Source: Paracentrotus lividus
Taxonomy: Eukaryota; Echinodermata; Echinoidea; Camarodonta; Echinidae
DNA length: 64,000 nt
Reading direction: 5' to 3'
Assembly (NCBI GenBank): GCA_940671915.1
Contig: CALNVZ010002100.1
Location: 11,368,568-11,432,567 of the forward strand
Shown piece by piece: positions 22,877 to 34,956 of this stretch. The translations under genes were made by a program, and so were the position numbers. Below the pieces are notes generated by a model, which was given only the letters and a program-made list of their open reading frames with translations, was not told the DNA's origin and made no database searches. Position 1 is the stretch's first letter, and each line of letters starts with the position of its first letter.

Positions 22877-25440
22877 GATACTACTGTTTGTCAAGTTCTA
22901 GTTCAGGTTGACTGAATGTTGGAGAGGGAAAGTCTGATCATTTTATAGAAAACATTTGAATAAGGATAGAAAGATAAAAGTGACATTTTAAAAAACCTTT
23001 CTTGATTGTATTTAATACAGGATTAAAATTGTATGAAGTAACTATGTAAATTGTAAGAAGTCGAGAATAAAGAGAGAGAAAAAAAGGTAGAAAGGGGGAA
23101 GATGACATGGGTTGATTCATTGCTTTAAGATTGTTTTATATAGATGTCAAATGCCAAATTTAGAGAGAAAGTGCAGAAATTTAAATATGGCTAACTGATA
23201 GGGATCAAATGGACTTTCTTGTGATAAGAGGTTTTGCAGAATGGTTATGAATTCTTTTTCTACCCCCTTTTTATTTCCAAAATTAAAACATTGAATTCCA
23301 ACACGAGAGAGTTGTCATCTTGAAAAAATTGAAGAGGTATATCTCAGCTGTGACAACAACTAGTCAACCGACTCTTCTTATTTCTTTGACCATTCTTGAG
23401 GTTGCATTGAAACCGTCTACATGTCTCTAGTCACGGAAAAACTTATCATTGTCCCTCATCGGAATTTGGACATTGTTAGTCATGAGCTATTATGCCAAGT
23501 GCATGTTGGACCGCTGCGAGACTGGAATCATAACCGTCTCTATCTGAATTTATCGCTGTGCATCCTGTCCGGGGCGCTGCGTATATCGCGTGACAGTTTA
23601 TCTCGCGATGCTACAAGCATATGTTTGCCGTTACAAAATTATCTATTGTGTCGTATTGGACTATTTGATGATTAGGAATGACTAAGTCACATCACCACGG
23701 AGATAGCCACACAATGTTTCATTTTTTATGTGACTTTAGGGAGACCAACTGGTATAATGTTCCCTGTTAGTTTTTATAAGTTTTGATTGACATGACAACT
23801 GATGATAATTTAAAGCAAATCCTTTCCAGGTTGGAAGTAATAATAAGGGGCTTTACGGAGTCATGGATAGTGGCGATAACCATTTAAATGAACAGGTGGG
23901 TAGGGGGCTATGCTAGTGAGTAATTGTTCTAAAACCTTTTTCCTGAAGTGCAGTCGACAACCAGCCGAGAATAAAAGGAGGGAAAGTACATGTGTCATTT
24001 AGGAATTTAGCCAAAGTGTGTTTCATTGTTTTTATTTTGCATTAGGGTTATTATATAGTTGTTAGGTTGTTAACTATGATTGATTTTAACGTGTATATGA
24101 GGTTAGGTTCAGAACACTAAAGGTCGACGCAGTGACCCTGATTATGTGACACATTATACACCAGTAAAACAATTTGAATTAACTTTTGTAGTACAATTTG
24201 AGAACTTATGAATATCTCCCTTTGGGACACTTTACCAAACTTTTGAGTGGAAAAAAGTGATAATTTCTGGCTCTGAATACTTTTTATACCAGCCTAAATA
24301 CTTTGTAGAATTTTTCTCATGGAGTCTACCCAGGATTAGGATATATTATGTGAACTTTTGTTTTTTAGTAATCTTATTTTTTAATGACCTTATTTAAACT
24401 GTCAAGATTGGTTAGGTGTGGGTATGTTGTGTGTGTAGAATTCACCTATACAAATCTCTGATGCAATCTCTTACGAAATTTCATGAAGTATTTCAACATT
24501 TCAAGAAGTTTGGAGAGCCACCCATATTGACACCAGCTAGAGGGTTAGGTGCTACCATCCTGTTCAGGTTACAGGAAAATGTAAAGAAATATCCAACCAC
24601 CAATTAGATAACGATGAATCTTTTACCAACCACAGCTAATGTAACGTCCTATCTGCGTCAAATGGTGAAGAGATAGAGCACATCACCCAGGAAAGACGGT
24701 AATCTGATTCTCTGGTTAACGACCTTTGTTTCAGGAAGTTATAGATACTCTTGATTTTCCTCCTCAAGATATTCATCGCAGTGATATCAAGGGATTAAAC
24801 TCTAGAAGGTGCTAAATCCTTTTTCAGAAATATCATAGGTTAATTTGTATTGGTAGGCCTATATATTGAATGTCCTCTGATGGTAATAATTATCAATTAC
24901 TATTGTAGTAATTTATTTTGCCATAAATGATAACTAAATGGTGATGTTGCTCAACGGCCAATCAAAATGCAGTATTTCATGGAAATAACAATTATGTCAA
25001 AGTTATTAGATTTCAAATCTTTATGCAATGATGGCATCTATAATACCTCATTAATTTGTGTTTAAATTTTCTCTACAGAATTAGGATAAGAAAAACGTGT
25101 AATAATCAGTTTTTATGGAATGGTTACATGTGTTACCTTTCAGAATTTAGGTGATCGAGATTAAGTTAGGAAAAGAAAAATAAAGGAAGATAAGATAGGT
25201 AGGGCTCCTCCCAAAGTGCTAGAAGCCAAATAAAATACTCCCTGTTTCTCCAAGAATTCGTGATCCTTCCCTTCCTGCTCGATGCCATATCAACTTTCTA
25301 TCAGAGACTGGTTCCTAAAAACTTCCCGTAAGTAAATTGTCCCATAATTAAACCAAAAAAGTCCTAGATTGACTCATGGTGACAATTTAGCCTGATTAAC
25401 TAGAAGATTCAATGATTTATGATGAAATAAGTGAGTAATT
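22877..25440. other. non-coding, no gene recognised
   Basis: AT-rich sequence. The open frame at 23421-23675 overlaps a mildly CpG-rich patch but has no recognisable domain or splice context. The one at 24416-24607 is likewise unassigned. Confidence 0.45.
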
Positions 25441-28400
25441 ACAGGTTGTGCCTAGGAAGGTGACTTGTTGGGATGCGTTGTCGCGAGCTAGCTTGTGTTT
25501 GTTAACCCGAGGCGGTGTAAGTCTCACCACACTCACGCAACGCTTCGCTTGGACACTGGCGGTCATGTAGGTGCAGTTCAATGCTTCCCCCAGTCCTAAC
25601 TAACTCTTTCCCCTCCCATCTGTCATCAGATTGGTCCAAGGGCAATGCCAGTCGAAACTTCTTCTTTTAAAACTCCGGCTTCTCATTTTTTTCACAAGTT
25701 CACAGCTTCTCTGCCGTAACCTTTTCCCCAGAATTCCGAATTGAACCAAATCTTGGAGTTGAGAAGCAGTTCAGCTACTGCCAAAGGCTCTTTGTGATTG
25801 CCTTTTACCATTAGTGAATGAACTTTGACAGTTAATTCACAATGGTGATGATCTCTATACTCTTGTAAAACAGCGTGACGCAAAGATTAACACAAGATTG
25901 ATAGGTGGGTATAGCGGGTGGGTCAGGGACACTATTTTGTATTGTAAAAATTGTGCTCTAATCAGTTCCATAAGAAAGTAAATCAATCTCTTACATATTA
26001 AAGCAAAATATTTTTATAAGAAATAAGAGAGGAACTCTTTTTAAATATAATCTTTTGAGGGTGAACTACAGCTCTGAGAAATGGAAGAGTCAATGCACTA
26101 CAGTGCTTTTAAAGAGAGAAAAAAAGCAGGAATTCTTTAAATTCTGATTTTGATACAGGTACCCTATACCTATGTATCTATAATAAAATATTAGGGTCAG
26201 TGTTCTCTCAACTCTTTTAACTTATGTTCATGACTAGAAGCCGGTTTTTAAGGCCTCGTAATATATACCGGAAAACAGATTGTTAAAAGGTATTAGGGAA
26301 GGAGATAATTACATACGGCATTCCATCTCACAAACCGTTAGGTTATTGTGCAAGTAATTATGATATATGAGCTTTTCAGTATAATCTCTTTAAAAAAAGA
26401 AGAAGATGTATTCAATTTGCTTAATTGCAAATACAAAATGCCTTGTCAAGTAGCAGCTAGAGCAGTGTAGAAAGTTCAATTGTAAATTAATAAATAGCCT
26501 TTTGACTTATTCTGCTGATTTGAAAGTTAAAAAATGCATGGTCAACCCCGAAGTAGCAGCTTGGGCTTCATTTCTAAGAATTCATTCATGTCACTCTGCA
26601 GGCGTACTAGACCCACTGTGGACAAATTACCATTAATAATTGAAAATGTGACATAGCAATCTCCCCATGTTTCTTAAAAGATATGAACTAGGTAACATAA
26701 TGTATCCTCTTTCTTTCTTTTTTATCCCTCTTTTTCTTATTTTGTGGGTATTTTTTGTGCTGATGGGGCTCAGTAGCAATTGTGGTGGGGTGAATCATAG
26801 AAAGCTAGGAGGTAATGTGGTTGGGGGCTAGTGTGGACTCCCCACTTGTGATGGTAGCCCTCATACCAGGTTCAGCTAATCCTGTAACACCACGGTGGCA
26901 TTTGATTGCACGGCTACTTTCGACCTTGAAGTGAATCCTTCTTCACATTAAACATGTCCTAGATTCAAATCGATCTTTAATCAATGAAACCTGAATATTC
27001 CTTATTATGTTGTGATTGTAAACAGAAGTTATGTTAGGATTGTATTTGGGTAACAAGAATATTCAATTTTAGAAATGCCAAGTCTTCTGCTATTGTATGA
27101 ATTGTCACTTACAGCATATGCAATTTCTGAAAGTGTTATGATTTAATCATTAGACCCGCAGCCTTTCAAATTATAGAATTATGCTTTTTGAAAAGATGGT
27201 GTACATTTTTTTAAAGTGAATTAAAAAAAATCATGAAAATAGTTTGAAGACATTTCAACCATAGTTGCAAGCATGTGTAAATAGAGTCAGAATGTGTAGT
27301 TTTGCGATGTCAGACTCCCCAGAGGTTTTCTTTGGATTATACCAAAAGCCAAGGAGTCAATCTCGAAAGAATCCTCTTCGAATCTTCATCACCCACACGT
27401 GATTGGGCCCCCAATATCAAAATCCACAGGGGTCACTTTTATACACTATCCGCTTTCTCCCTAATCCTTTATAGAAACCAACGAAAGGGACATGCGGTTT
27501 CGACCACTGGCAAAAAAGAAAGAAAAGAAGGAATAACAAGTTTCTACCAATCTCCCAAACTAAATTTGGAAGAGCGATATCTATTTCAGAAACGATGAGG
27601 CAGGATACTATTTTCGATGAGAGATTGATGAAAAATCGCATACGTCGTTCAGGAACAAAATCTGTTCCGCATTGGCGGGGATGTTTACTTGTTTGTGCTT
27701 CCAACAAACATTTCAGAAATGATATAAATTGAGTTAGAAGCAAAACCAACCTCTCCGATGAAATAAGAATCTCTCGGCAGTCAGATGGATTTCTGGAAAA
27801 TATATATATATATATTTGATGTAATGTGATAGTTTTGTAATTGGGATGGGATTAAGAGGCCTGTGATCGAATGATACATTGAATATAGCCATCTTTATAG
27901 GCTAATTGTATATATAATGAGGGGATTTGATGGATTGATAATAGTAAGCCTAAAAGGAACTATTTCATTTGAACTGTGGGAGTATAATTTTGATAGAAAA
28001 TTAATCTACCACTTCAATATGTTGCAGGTTGTGTGATATGATTCAAATGTTTCGAATTTTTTTGGTATGTGAAATTAATAAAATATCTTACTCCAACTAT
28101 TCTGAAAAGGGATGCCTTTATATGTTTGATGCTTCAACAAAAAAACAAAACAAAAAAAAACACTAAGGGTGACTGTGCATTATATCACAAACCACCTATG
28201 CAGGATAATTGCTTTTTTCGTGGATTTTTGTGAACATGATATTTTTTTCAAAATAATTAAAATGTTGTTTTGTTTTTTAACATTAAAATTAAGTTTTTAC
28301 TTTATAGAAATAATCATGTAGTACTTGTTGCATAATTCATCCCAACTTATCAAATATGATTGCTAAATACTTTTTTTTTCCCCCTCGTATAAATCAAAGT

Positions 28401-29118
28401 AAAAGTTGTTTTATTAGCTTATAAATCTAGTCCATCTGTAATTTTTGTAATAATTAATTTGAGTTATATGTAGAAAATGTTAGTGAAAAAAGACAGAACT
28501 ATAGTGGATCCTTTAAAATATATGAATTATTATCCCTAAAATACATTCAAACAAATGAAAGATAACTGGTATTGACAAATAAATCATTAAGGCTTATAAC
28601 AAAGTTTGGTCTTCCATGTGTAACATTTTATGATTCTATGATTATTCCAAAACAAGGTAATTGGGCACAAACTTTTTATAATAATACTTTCCAAAATATA
28701 TCTACTTTAACTTCTTTGATTAAATAAACTTTTACATTTCAGGAAAAAATTGAATAACTAATATTATCTAATTTTAAAGCCATATTAACATATATGATGA
28801 GTTTGATTAAAAAAGGGGCTAAATACACTTTTACAACTTCTGAGAAAAGGGCATTTGTTTGCCACATTTTGTACAGGTGTCTATGAAAAAGTGATATTAA
28901 AAGGTTCATTTTGTAATAAATCCTCAAAAAATTAAGGTTTGAATTTTTCTATCAGAGACAAGTACCAACCTGAACAATGGTCAGATATCAGTAACTAAAT
29001 TTTTTTTTTCAAAAGTGGATTCCTTTTTGAAATAAATATATTCATATTGTGAAAATTTGATAGCATATGCATATAATATTTCTGATAATAAAGGGGGGGG
29101 GGTTGATAGTAAACTTAC
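25441..29118. other. no exon recognised; possible downstream region of TIMP gene A
   Basis: If TIMP gene A continues on the minus strand, its later exons should lie below 29119. I looked for the family's CGV and LC...W...DTLTAxQK blocks and found none that I can support. A (TA)n run lies near 27800. Open frames at 25692-25883, 27302-27598 and 27417-27749 are not family-like. Confidence 0.4.
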
Positions 29119-29239
29119 CGTATGCCGATCTGCAGAAGTGATCCTGAGGATGTGAAGGTTGACAGCTACATGAGATAGTATCTTGTACCAAACATACCAA
29201 CATGGCTACCACAAGGCATAACAATCCAGAAAGATGCAT
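29119..29239 (-). CDS. timp: TIMP-like gene A, first coding exon (partial gene)
   Basis: First coding exon of a tissue inhibitor of metalloproteinases. The frame opens at ATG 29239 with a hydrophobic signal peptide (MHLSGLLCLVVAMLVCLV), followed by SCSCQPSHPQDHFCRSAY. Mature TIMPs begin with Cys-x-Cys; Cys1 chelates the metalloproteinase zinc, and the C-x-C-x-P-x-H-P-Q-x-x-F-C spacing is the family signature. The exon ends at a GTAAGT donor (29118-29113) after 121 bases, at the position where TIMP exon 1 normally ends. Signal cleavage before the first Cys is inferred. No downstream exon was found in the window, so this may be an intact gene with long introns and diverged exons, or an orphan exon. 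It lies about 33 kb from gene B on the same strand, which fits a TIMP cluster. The frame is undamaged here, unlike gene B. Confidence 0.85.
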
Positions 29240-30812
29240 CTTGGTGATGATGATGTAGAGTTATCCAAACTAAAACTTAAAATACTCCACCAACAAGAAA
29301 TCACAATCCTGTTTAAGTTTGGTGAACTACTTCCACTCCTTTATCTTTAGTACCTTTTCTGAGGCAGCACCTTATGGCAGTTTCTCCTTGTTATAAGTTA
29401 AAGAACAATTCTGAAGATTCACCAAAAACAGATCATTAAGAAAAGAGTCAACCCCTGCACTTAAATGGTTGTTAACTTTTCTTTTCCTAAAGCTGTGATC
29501 AAACTTTCAGAAACACCACCAACAAAGCATTTAGAAATAGAAGCCAGCAAAGTATTTAGCCGCCAGAGAAAATTAGTTAAAGATCCTCCAATTTTTGTAT
29601 TAGCACAAGAGAGAGATGGAGAGAAACTTTGCGAAGAGCGACAGTGGCATGTGCGCTATTGTGATGCAACTGATATGAGTTGAGTTGTAGGAGGGATGTC
29701 ATATACACTTGTAAAGTTAGAGGGTGGAAAAAGGCGAGTGAGCTGGCGAATGACTCACATGTTTTTGAGGGGTTCATAGTAGTACGGGCTGATCAATCGA
29801 GGTGGTGGTGTTTATAGACTAACCTCATCTTCGCCACCTGATGGCACTCTATAGGGTGCGATGACCAACACCACCTATACTCCAACATTAGCAAGACTAG
29901 ATTAGATCAAACAAGAGAGGTGATTGCTATCATGTAACATTTGTGATATTATAGTTTGTAATGAAATGCATGCAATCAAATAAATAGGCAACCATCGAGT
30001 ACCTGGACAGGTATGATTGAAATATCTCAAGATTCAATGGTTAATGGAAAAAGATTATGAGAGATTACCGTGATATCAGTTTAGTTGATAGGAATAGTTT
30101 ACAGTATTGACACAAATCACTTAAGAATGAGTAAATAAGCTTTGTTGAAGACAAAAAAGACTTCATTTACTGGGAAGCATTTTAAGACAATGTTAATATT
30201 GATGATATGTATTTTAGATAAGCCTAAAACTAGGATGCCAAATTAAAAGTATCATAATAAACAATAAATTCTACCCCTAAATTGCATTGAATTGTTCTCT
30301 CTCTTTCTCTTTCTCTCTCGCACTGCCTCTTTCTCCCCCCCCCCCCACCCAATCCAAATATTTGTGTCTCATTTCGGAATTGAATATGACTTTGAACACA
30401 TACCCCACTTTCTTTGATTTTGCCCTCTTTATCAAGGGTTTGATTTAAAAACACATCAAAATATTTGTAATTTGGGTGAATTATGGGGCTATTCCCTTCC
30501 AGGCAGTCACACACGTGGGTAATCACATATGACCTGCATTTCTTGTATATTTATAGCAACAATAAAGCATTGTTTGCAAAACAGTATGGAAACCTCAATT
30601 TCTTAGGTAAAAGATAAAGAGAGAGAGAAAGATAGAAAGAAAGTGAAAGAGAGAGGTGCTAAATTGTAATTGAAACATAAATTGAGATTGTTCAGTTTTC
30701 TTAATTCTTCAATATTGCAATTTCCTGTCTCTAACTGGGCCATAAAATTTTCCTGCATAGTTTGCATACCATACAATTCATAAATTCCTGTTGTTTTTGT
30801 CAAATTTCATGG
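29240..30812. other. upstream flank of TIMP gene A, non-coding
   Basis: Presumed 5' flank of gene A. It holds a CT-rich and poly-C tract near 30295-30350, a GA-rich patch near 30612-30655, and a small GGTGGTGTT / AACACCACC hairpin near 29803-29874. Open frames at 29465-29683 and 29577-29777 are unassigned. Confidence 0.45.
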
Positions 30813-32465
30813 TCAAGTCTCATAACATGCCTTAAAAATTACTAGAAATAACCATTTCTCCAGACTTGTAGCTTTTCATGGATAAACTCATTTATTTTTG
30901 GTTACTATCGATCAAATTTCATTGAGAGTTTGCCTCAAAAGTTCTAACAAAGTTATTCTGGGATTTTCATTGTTTTTGTCTGTTTTTTTTATAGTAAATT
31001 CTGTAAATTGATATGAATTAAGTTTCATAAATAACCATTATAATGGAAAGCCTAGAGACAAATGTTTCTTTTAATGGTTTAAAGGATTTGATTCATCTCA
31101 CACAAGAGTAAAAGTGATTTATTTCTTTTGACAGTGTTTATTTTTCTTTTCTCTTTTCATGTACTTGAATTCACCTTCTCGACTCCTTCAACTTGCCCTA
31201 CCTTCTGCAGGTAAGTTTCTGTAAAGATTTTATCACCTTTTTCCGATGCCATAAAATGTTGTAGAAATGTTGTTTTTATCACTGTATCTCACATTTATGA
31301 TACCAGGAAAGTTGGGACATGGGGGCGGATAACATAGGAAACAAATTGTATGAAGCCTGCGTCATTCTCACCTTGGCTTGAAGGTGAATATAAAGTTGGA
31401 AAATATATATTTCTAGATAGAAATCAAACTCTGCGGGCTAAATTTTAAAGTCTTTGTTCCTTTATTTTTGTTGTTGTTAAATTTGGTTTTTATTTTACTT
31501 ATCCATGGGATAAAATACTGAACAATGTGAAATACCAATATGTATGCAATAAACATGAATGATAACATTCTTGGATGGGACTTGCGCCCACGGCATAGGA
31601 GAAGTTAATGACCTCAGCTATTCAATACCACATTATGCATGAGTCATTCAAAAGAAGGGTAATTTAACAATGTAAATATTTATGATTGTTAATTCATTGT
31701 GATAATAATAGTATGCTTTTAGAATACTCAAAGTTGAGGCATAAGTACTGGAAGTCTAAATGATCATAATTGGAAGATACATTTCAAAATACAGAAAAAT
31801 ATGAAAGAGAAAAGTGAAGAAAGAAAGGGAGAGAGAGAGAGAAAAACAAAATTGTTAGAGAACTGTCATATGTTCTGTGTATTATTGTGGAATGTTGATA
31901 TTTTTATTAAGAACATAGTTTTGCCATGAACCTAGCTTATAGAGGAATTAGCATCATTTTCTTGACATGCTTGGCCAAAGTTCGCTCTTTGTCCTTATTA
32001 CAAACATTTACCTACTTCAAAGAAAGTATGAAAGGGGTAGAATGGAATCGGAGTCCACATGCTAAAGATCCTGCTTTTCAAAACAACAATCTCTAATATT
32101 TACTTTTCGGAATATCCCATTCATATGGAATGATTAGTCATCTTAAGTACATTCAAAATTGTTTTCCAAATTCTAAAGAAAGGGCATGCTAACTAATCTG
32201 CTCTTTCAATTATTCTTAAAACCTTCTTAGAAAATATGATTGAAAATTTGCAAAACATGTGTGACCTACCAAATAACTATTTATCAAGAAATTATTTCCC
32301 TTGGGCAAAATATTTTTCCAAGTAGATTTTTATTTTGTCATCACAAAAGAAATAAGGAAGGTCAACCCCCTTCATTTTCAATGGCCACTTTTTGTTCCAA
32401 ATTTAGAAATGAGTGTTGACACAAACATTCTACACACTTTCCTGCTGTAAAGAAATATTAGTAGC

Positions 32466-32974
32466 GTTCACACGGTAGGCCTTAACTCCAAGTTAACTCC
32501 AAGTTATCCTTAAGAACATAGTCCTTAAGGATAACTTGGAGTTAACTTAGAGTTAAGGCCCGTGTGAACGATCTTGGTGTTTATGTTCTCGAGGACAACT
32601 TGGTGTTTATGTTCTCGACAGATCTTAGGGTTAAGACTCTTAACTCCAAGTTAACTCCAAGCGGTGGGTGGTCCCCGATCGCGCGTTTGACCGTGTGGAC
32701 GGGATTTCAGCTTAGAGTTAGTGTTCTCGAGGACAAGAGTGACCCCTTGCATAGGTTAAACTTCCGGCCCCACTGGAGCGACGTAGGGGGAAATGAATTG
32801 CGCGCGCTACCTACAACTTGTACTTCCGGTCATCGAGCCGCTCGCTTGTCCTCGAGGACACTGTTCTCGAGGACAAGCACCCCGTGTGAACGTAACTCGG
32901 GAACAAGCCGTCGGTGTTTAAATTCTTAAGGATACTGTTCTCGAGGACTAAAACCCCGATGGTCCCGTGTGAAC
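32466..32974. mobile_element. modular palindromic MITE, GTTCACACGG family, copy 2
   Basis: The ends are GTTCACACGGTAGGCC and, inverted, GTTCACACGGGACCATCG. The body has the same CTCGAG-centred modules and AACTTGGAGTTAAC blocks as copy 1 at 22362, in the opposite overall orientation. An outer module carries CCTTAAGG-centred instead of CTCGAG-centred palindromes. The 121-codon open frame at 32564-32929 runs across these repeats and is not a gene. Confidence 0.8.
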
Positions 32975-34258
32975 ATAACTAGTATTTGAGGAACTTATGT
33001 AAAGCTTTTAATGAAGATGTAAAAGTTTGTAAAATGTTTTGAATAGCCCTTCAATTCAACTTATATTGAATTATGAGAGGATTTTTTTTTTTCAAAATGG
33101 ATCTTGCATTAATGATATTGGTAAGATGCAAAGATAAAAATTAAACCGGGGGGGGGGGGGGGGGGGGAATGGGTACATGTATAATTATCTGGTTAAATTT
33201 TTACTGCAAATTTAAGTAATTATTTGATCAAATATCTTATACATCAACAGGTTAAATTGAGAACCAAAATTTGATTTTAGATATTATTTGTGGGTTTCCA
33301 AAATGTGTCTATCAAATGGAATGCAACTCTCAAATCTGTGTCTGCTTTATTAATATAGTAATAGAGTCAAGTTCTAGGTATTTGAAAAATGTGAAAAACA
33401 AAATAAGGGTATGACTTTATGACATGCAGATACCAAAAAGATGACTTTTGATATAAATCTAGCTCTATAATTAGGGGTTAGAATGAGGTCATTTGAAAAC
33501 TAAATGAAGACCCCTTCTGCGCCCAAGTAGAGTAACTTACACCACCCCTGGTGAGGGCGAACCACAAAAATTATCCAGCTAACATGCAAATGTCAAAATA
33601 ATTTCAAGAACATCAACTCAGATTATGTTAAAGACATCCCCAAACAAAAATGTTTGATGTATCGTTATAGATGCCTTTATTTCTTAATTGTCTCAAAGCA
33701 CAGTTTTATAGTGCTTAGATATTGCACAAAATCCATATTGTCTTGATGCGTCAATAAAATATAAAAATTCTTTCATATGAAACCGAAATTGAAAAAGAAT
33801 GCCCCATTCAGAGATTCTCTCTCTCTCTTTAAAAACAAGAGTAGATGAAGATTAAAAGCTATAATCTTGACCTTGATAAAAGGGTCACATTTTAAAAGAA
33901 ACCGGCTTAAACTGATTCTGCCTTATTTTTATGAGCTAACGGCAACATCATCAGTAATCTTATTGATAGGTGGTGCATATGAATGGTGAGAAATAGAGGT
34001 GAGAAAAAAAAAGATACATTTGAATTTTTTTTTTTTAATCTATGCCAGGTCAGAGCATCCAGATCAAGTAAAAAAATGACTAATCTTCACATCATCACAT
34101 CATGAAACTTAACCAATTAATTGATGTGAAACAGGTCCAATCTGACATCAAGGTCCCAAACACCCCTGTTACCCCTCGTCACCAACATTCCCCTTACCAT
34201 ATGCACATCATGAAGTATTGTTCTAGGAAAGAAATTAACCAATGTGCTATGTCATCCT

Positions 34259-34272
34259 GTTACCATGGTAAC
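34259..34272. promoter_or_regulatory. perfect RFX X-box palindrome
   Basis: GTTACCATGGTAAC matches the symmetrical X-box bound by RFX factors (GTNNCC-AT-GGNAAC). The mirrored copy at 35332-35345 belongs to the other arm of the inverted repeat. No gene start is visible nearby, so function is only inferred. Confidence 0.3.
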
Positions 34273-34646
34273 ATTTATTGTTTAAATCAGGATATACTCC
34301 CTTGATACAAGGGGGAGAAGGAAGAGCAGCATTAAAAATGAACAGGTTTTATAAAGTTAAGCAACATTTCTCATGATTAATACGTGTGACCTCCACTCGA
34401 AAATTACCAAGTACACATATCATCCAAATGACTGTACTTTAAATTTTGGATCAGCTATTGTGCAAAAGGCAAATACTTAAATATTAAATATGACAGTTTC
34501 TTCACACTTTTGAATAGGCTTTTTCTTTGGAATATGAGCAGTGATTGGCTATTTGCAATTTGCATTTGTACTACATGCTATACAACTACAAATAGAGTTT
34601 CAACTGTTGTTTTATGAAAAAAAATCTCTGAAGTTAAGTATCCCTC

Positions 34647-34956
34647 TTTAAAAATGCAAATCTTATTCTAGAAAGACTATACTGGAATTGAGGAGATATT
34701 CATTTCTGTACTATGCCTTTTTGTACTCCCTAAACTCAAACCCAGAGATAAATTATCAGTGAGATAACTTTGACACAATATTTCAGTTTATGTCGACTAA
34801 TGATCTGGAACAAATTGATACCTTCCGATATCTCATCTGGTGTTGTCTTTAGCCATCATCGAATACAGAAACTAACCTTGCATTTCTAACTTCAGCCCGA
34901 ACATCATTATGATTTCAACTATATTATATGTATGCTCCCTTGCCCAGCTAATGAAG
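34647..34956 (+). repeat. 310-base spacer of the inverted repeat (copy 1)
   Basis: Single-copy centre between the two arms. The same 310 bases recur at 38752-39061 immediately after a 25-N gap. Confidence 0.92.

Larger units (their letters stand above)
30813..34646 (+). repeat. left arm of a ~3.8-kb inverted repeat
   Basis: Reads as a near-perfect reverse complement of 34957-38726 along its whole length, with scattered substitutions and small indels (3834 against 3770 bases). It contains one GTTCACACGG MITE, a long G-run near 33150, and otherwise AT-rich non-coding sequence. A pyrimidine tract ending TTCTGCAG|GTAAGT near 31208 resembles splice signals, but no reading frame could be assigned. 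Confidence 0.92.

Noticed and set aside
25692..25883. Minus-strand frame considered as a downstream exon of TIMP gene A
   Set aside because: It lacks the cysteines, the CGV block and splice borders expected of a TIMP exon.
31140..31215. Pyrimidine tract and TTCTGCAG|GTAAGT, like a tiny exon on +
   Set aside because: Acceptor and donor consensus abut each other and no coding frame or partner exon could be identified.
32564..32929. 121-codon frame, mirrored at 36652-36969
   Set aside because: It runs through the palindromic modules of the GTTCACACGG MITE, and the mirror copy comes from the inverted repeat. There is no domain.
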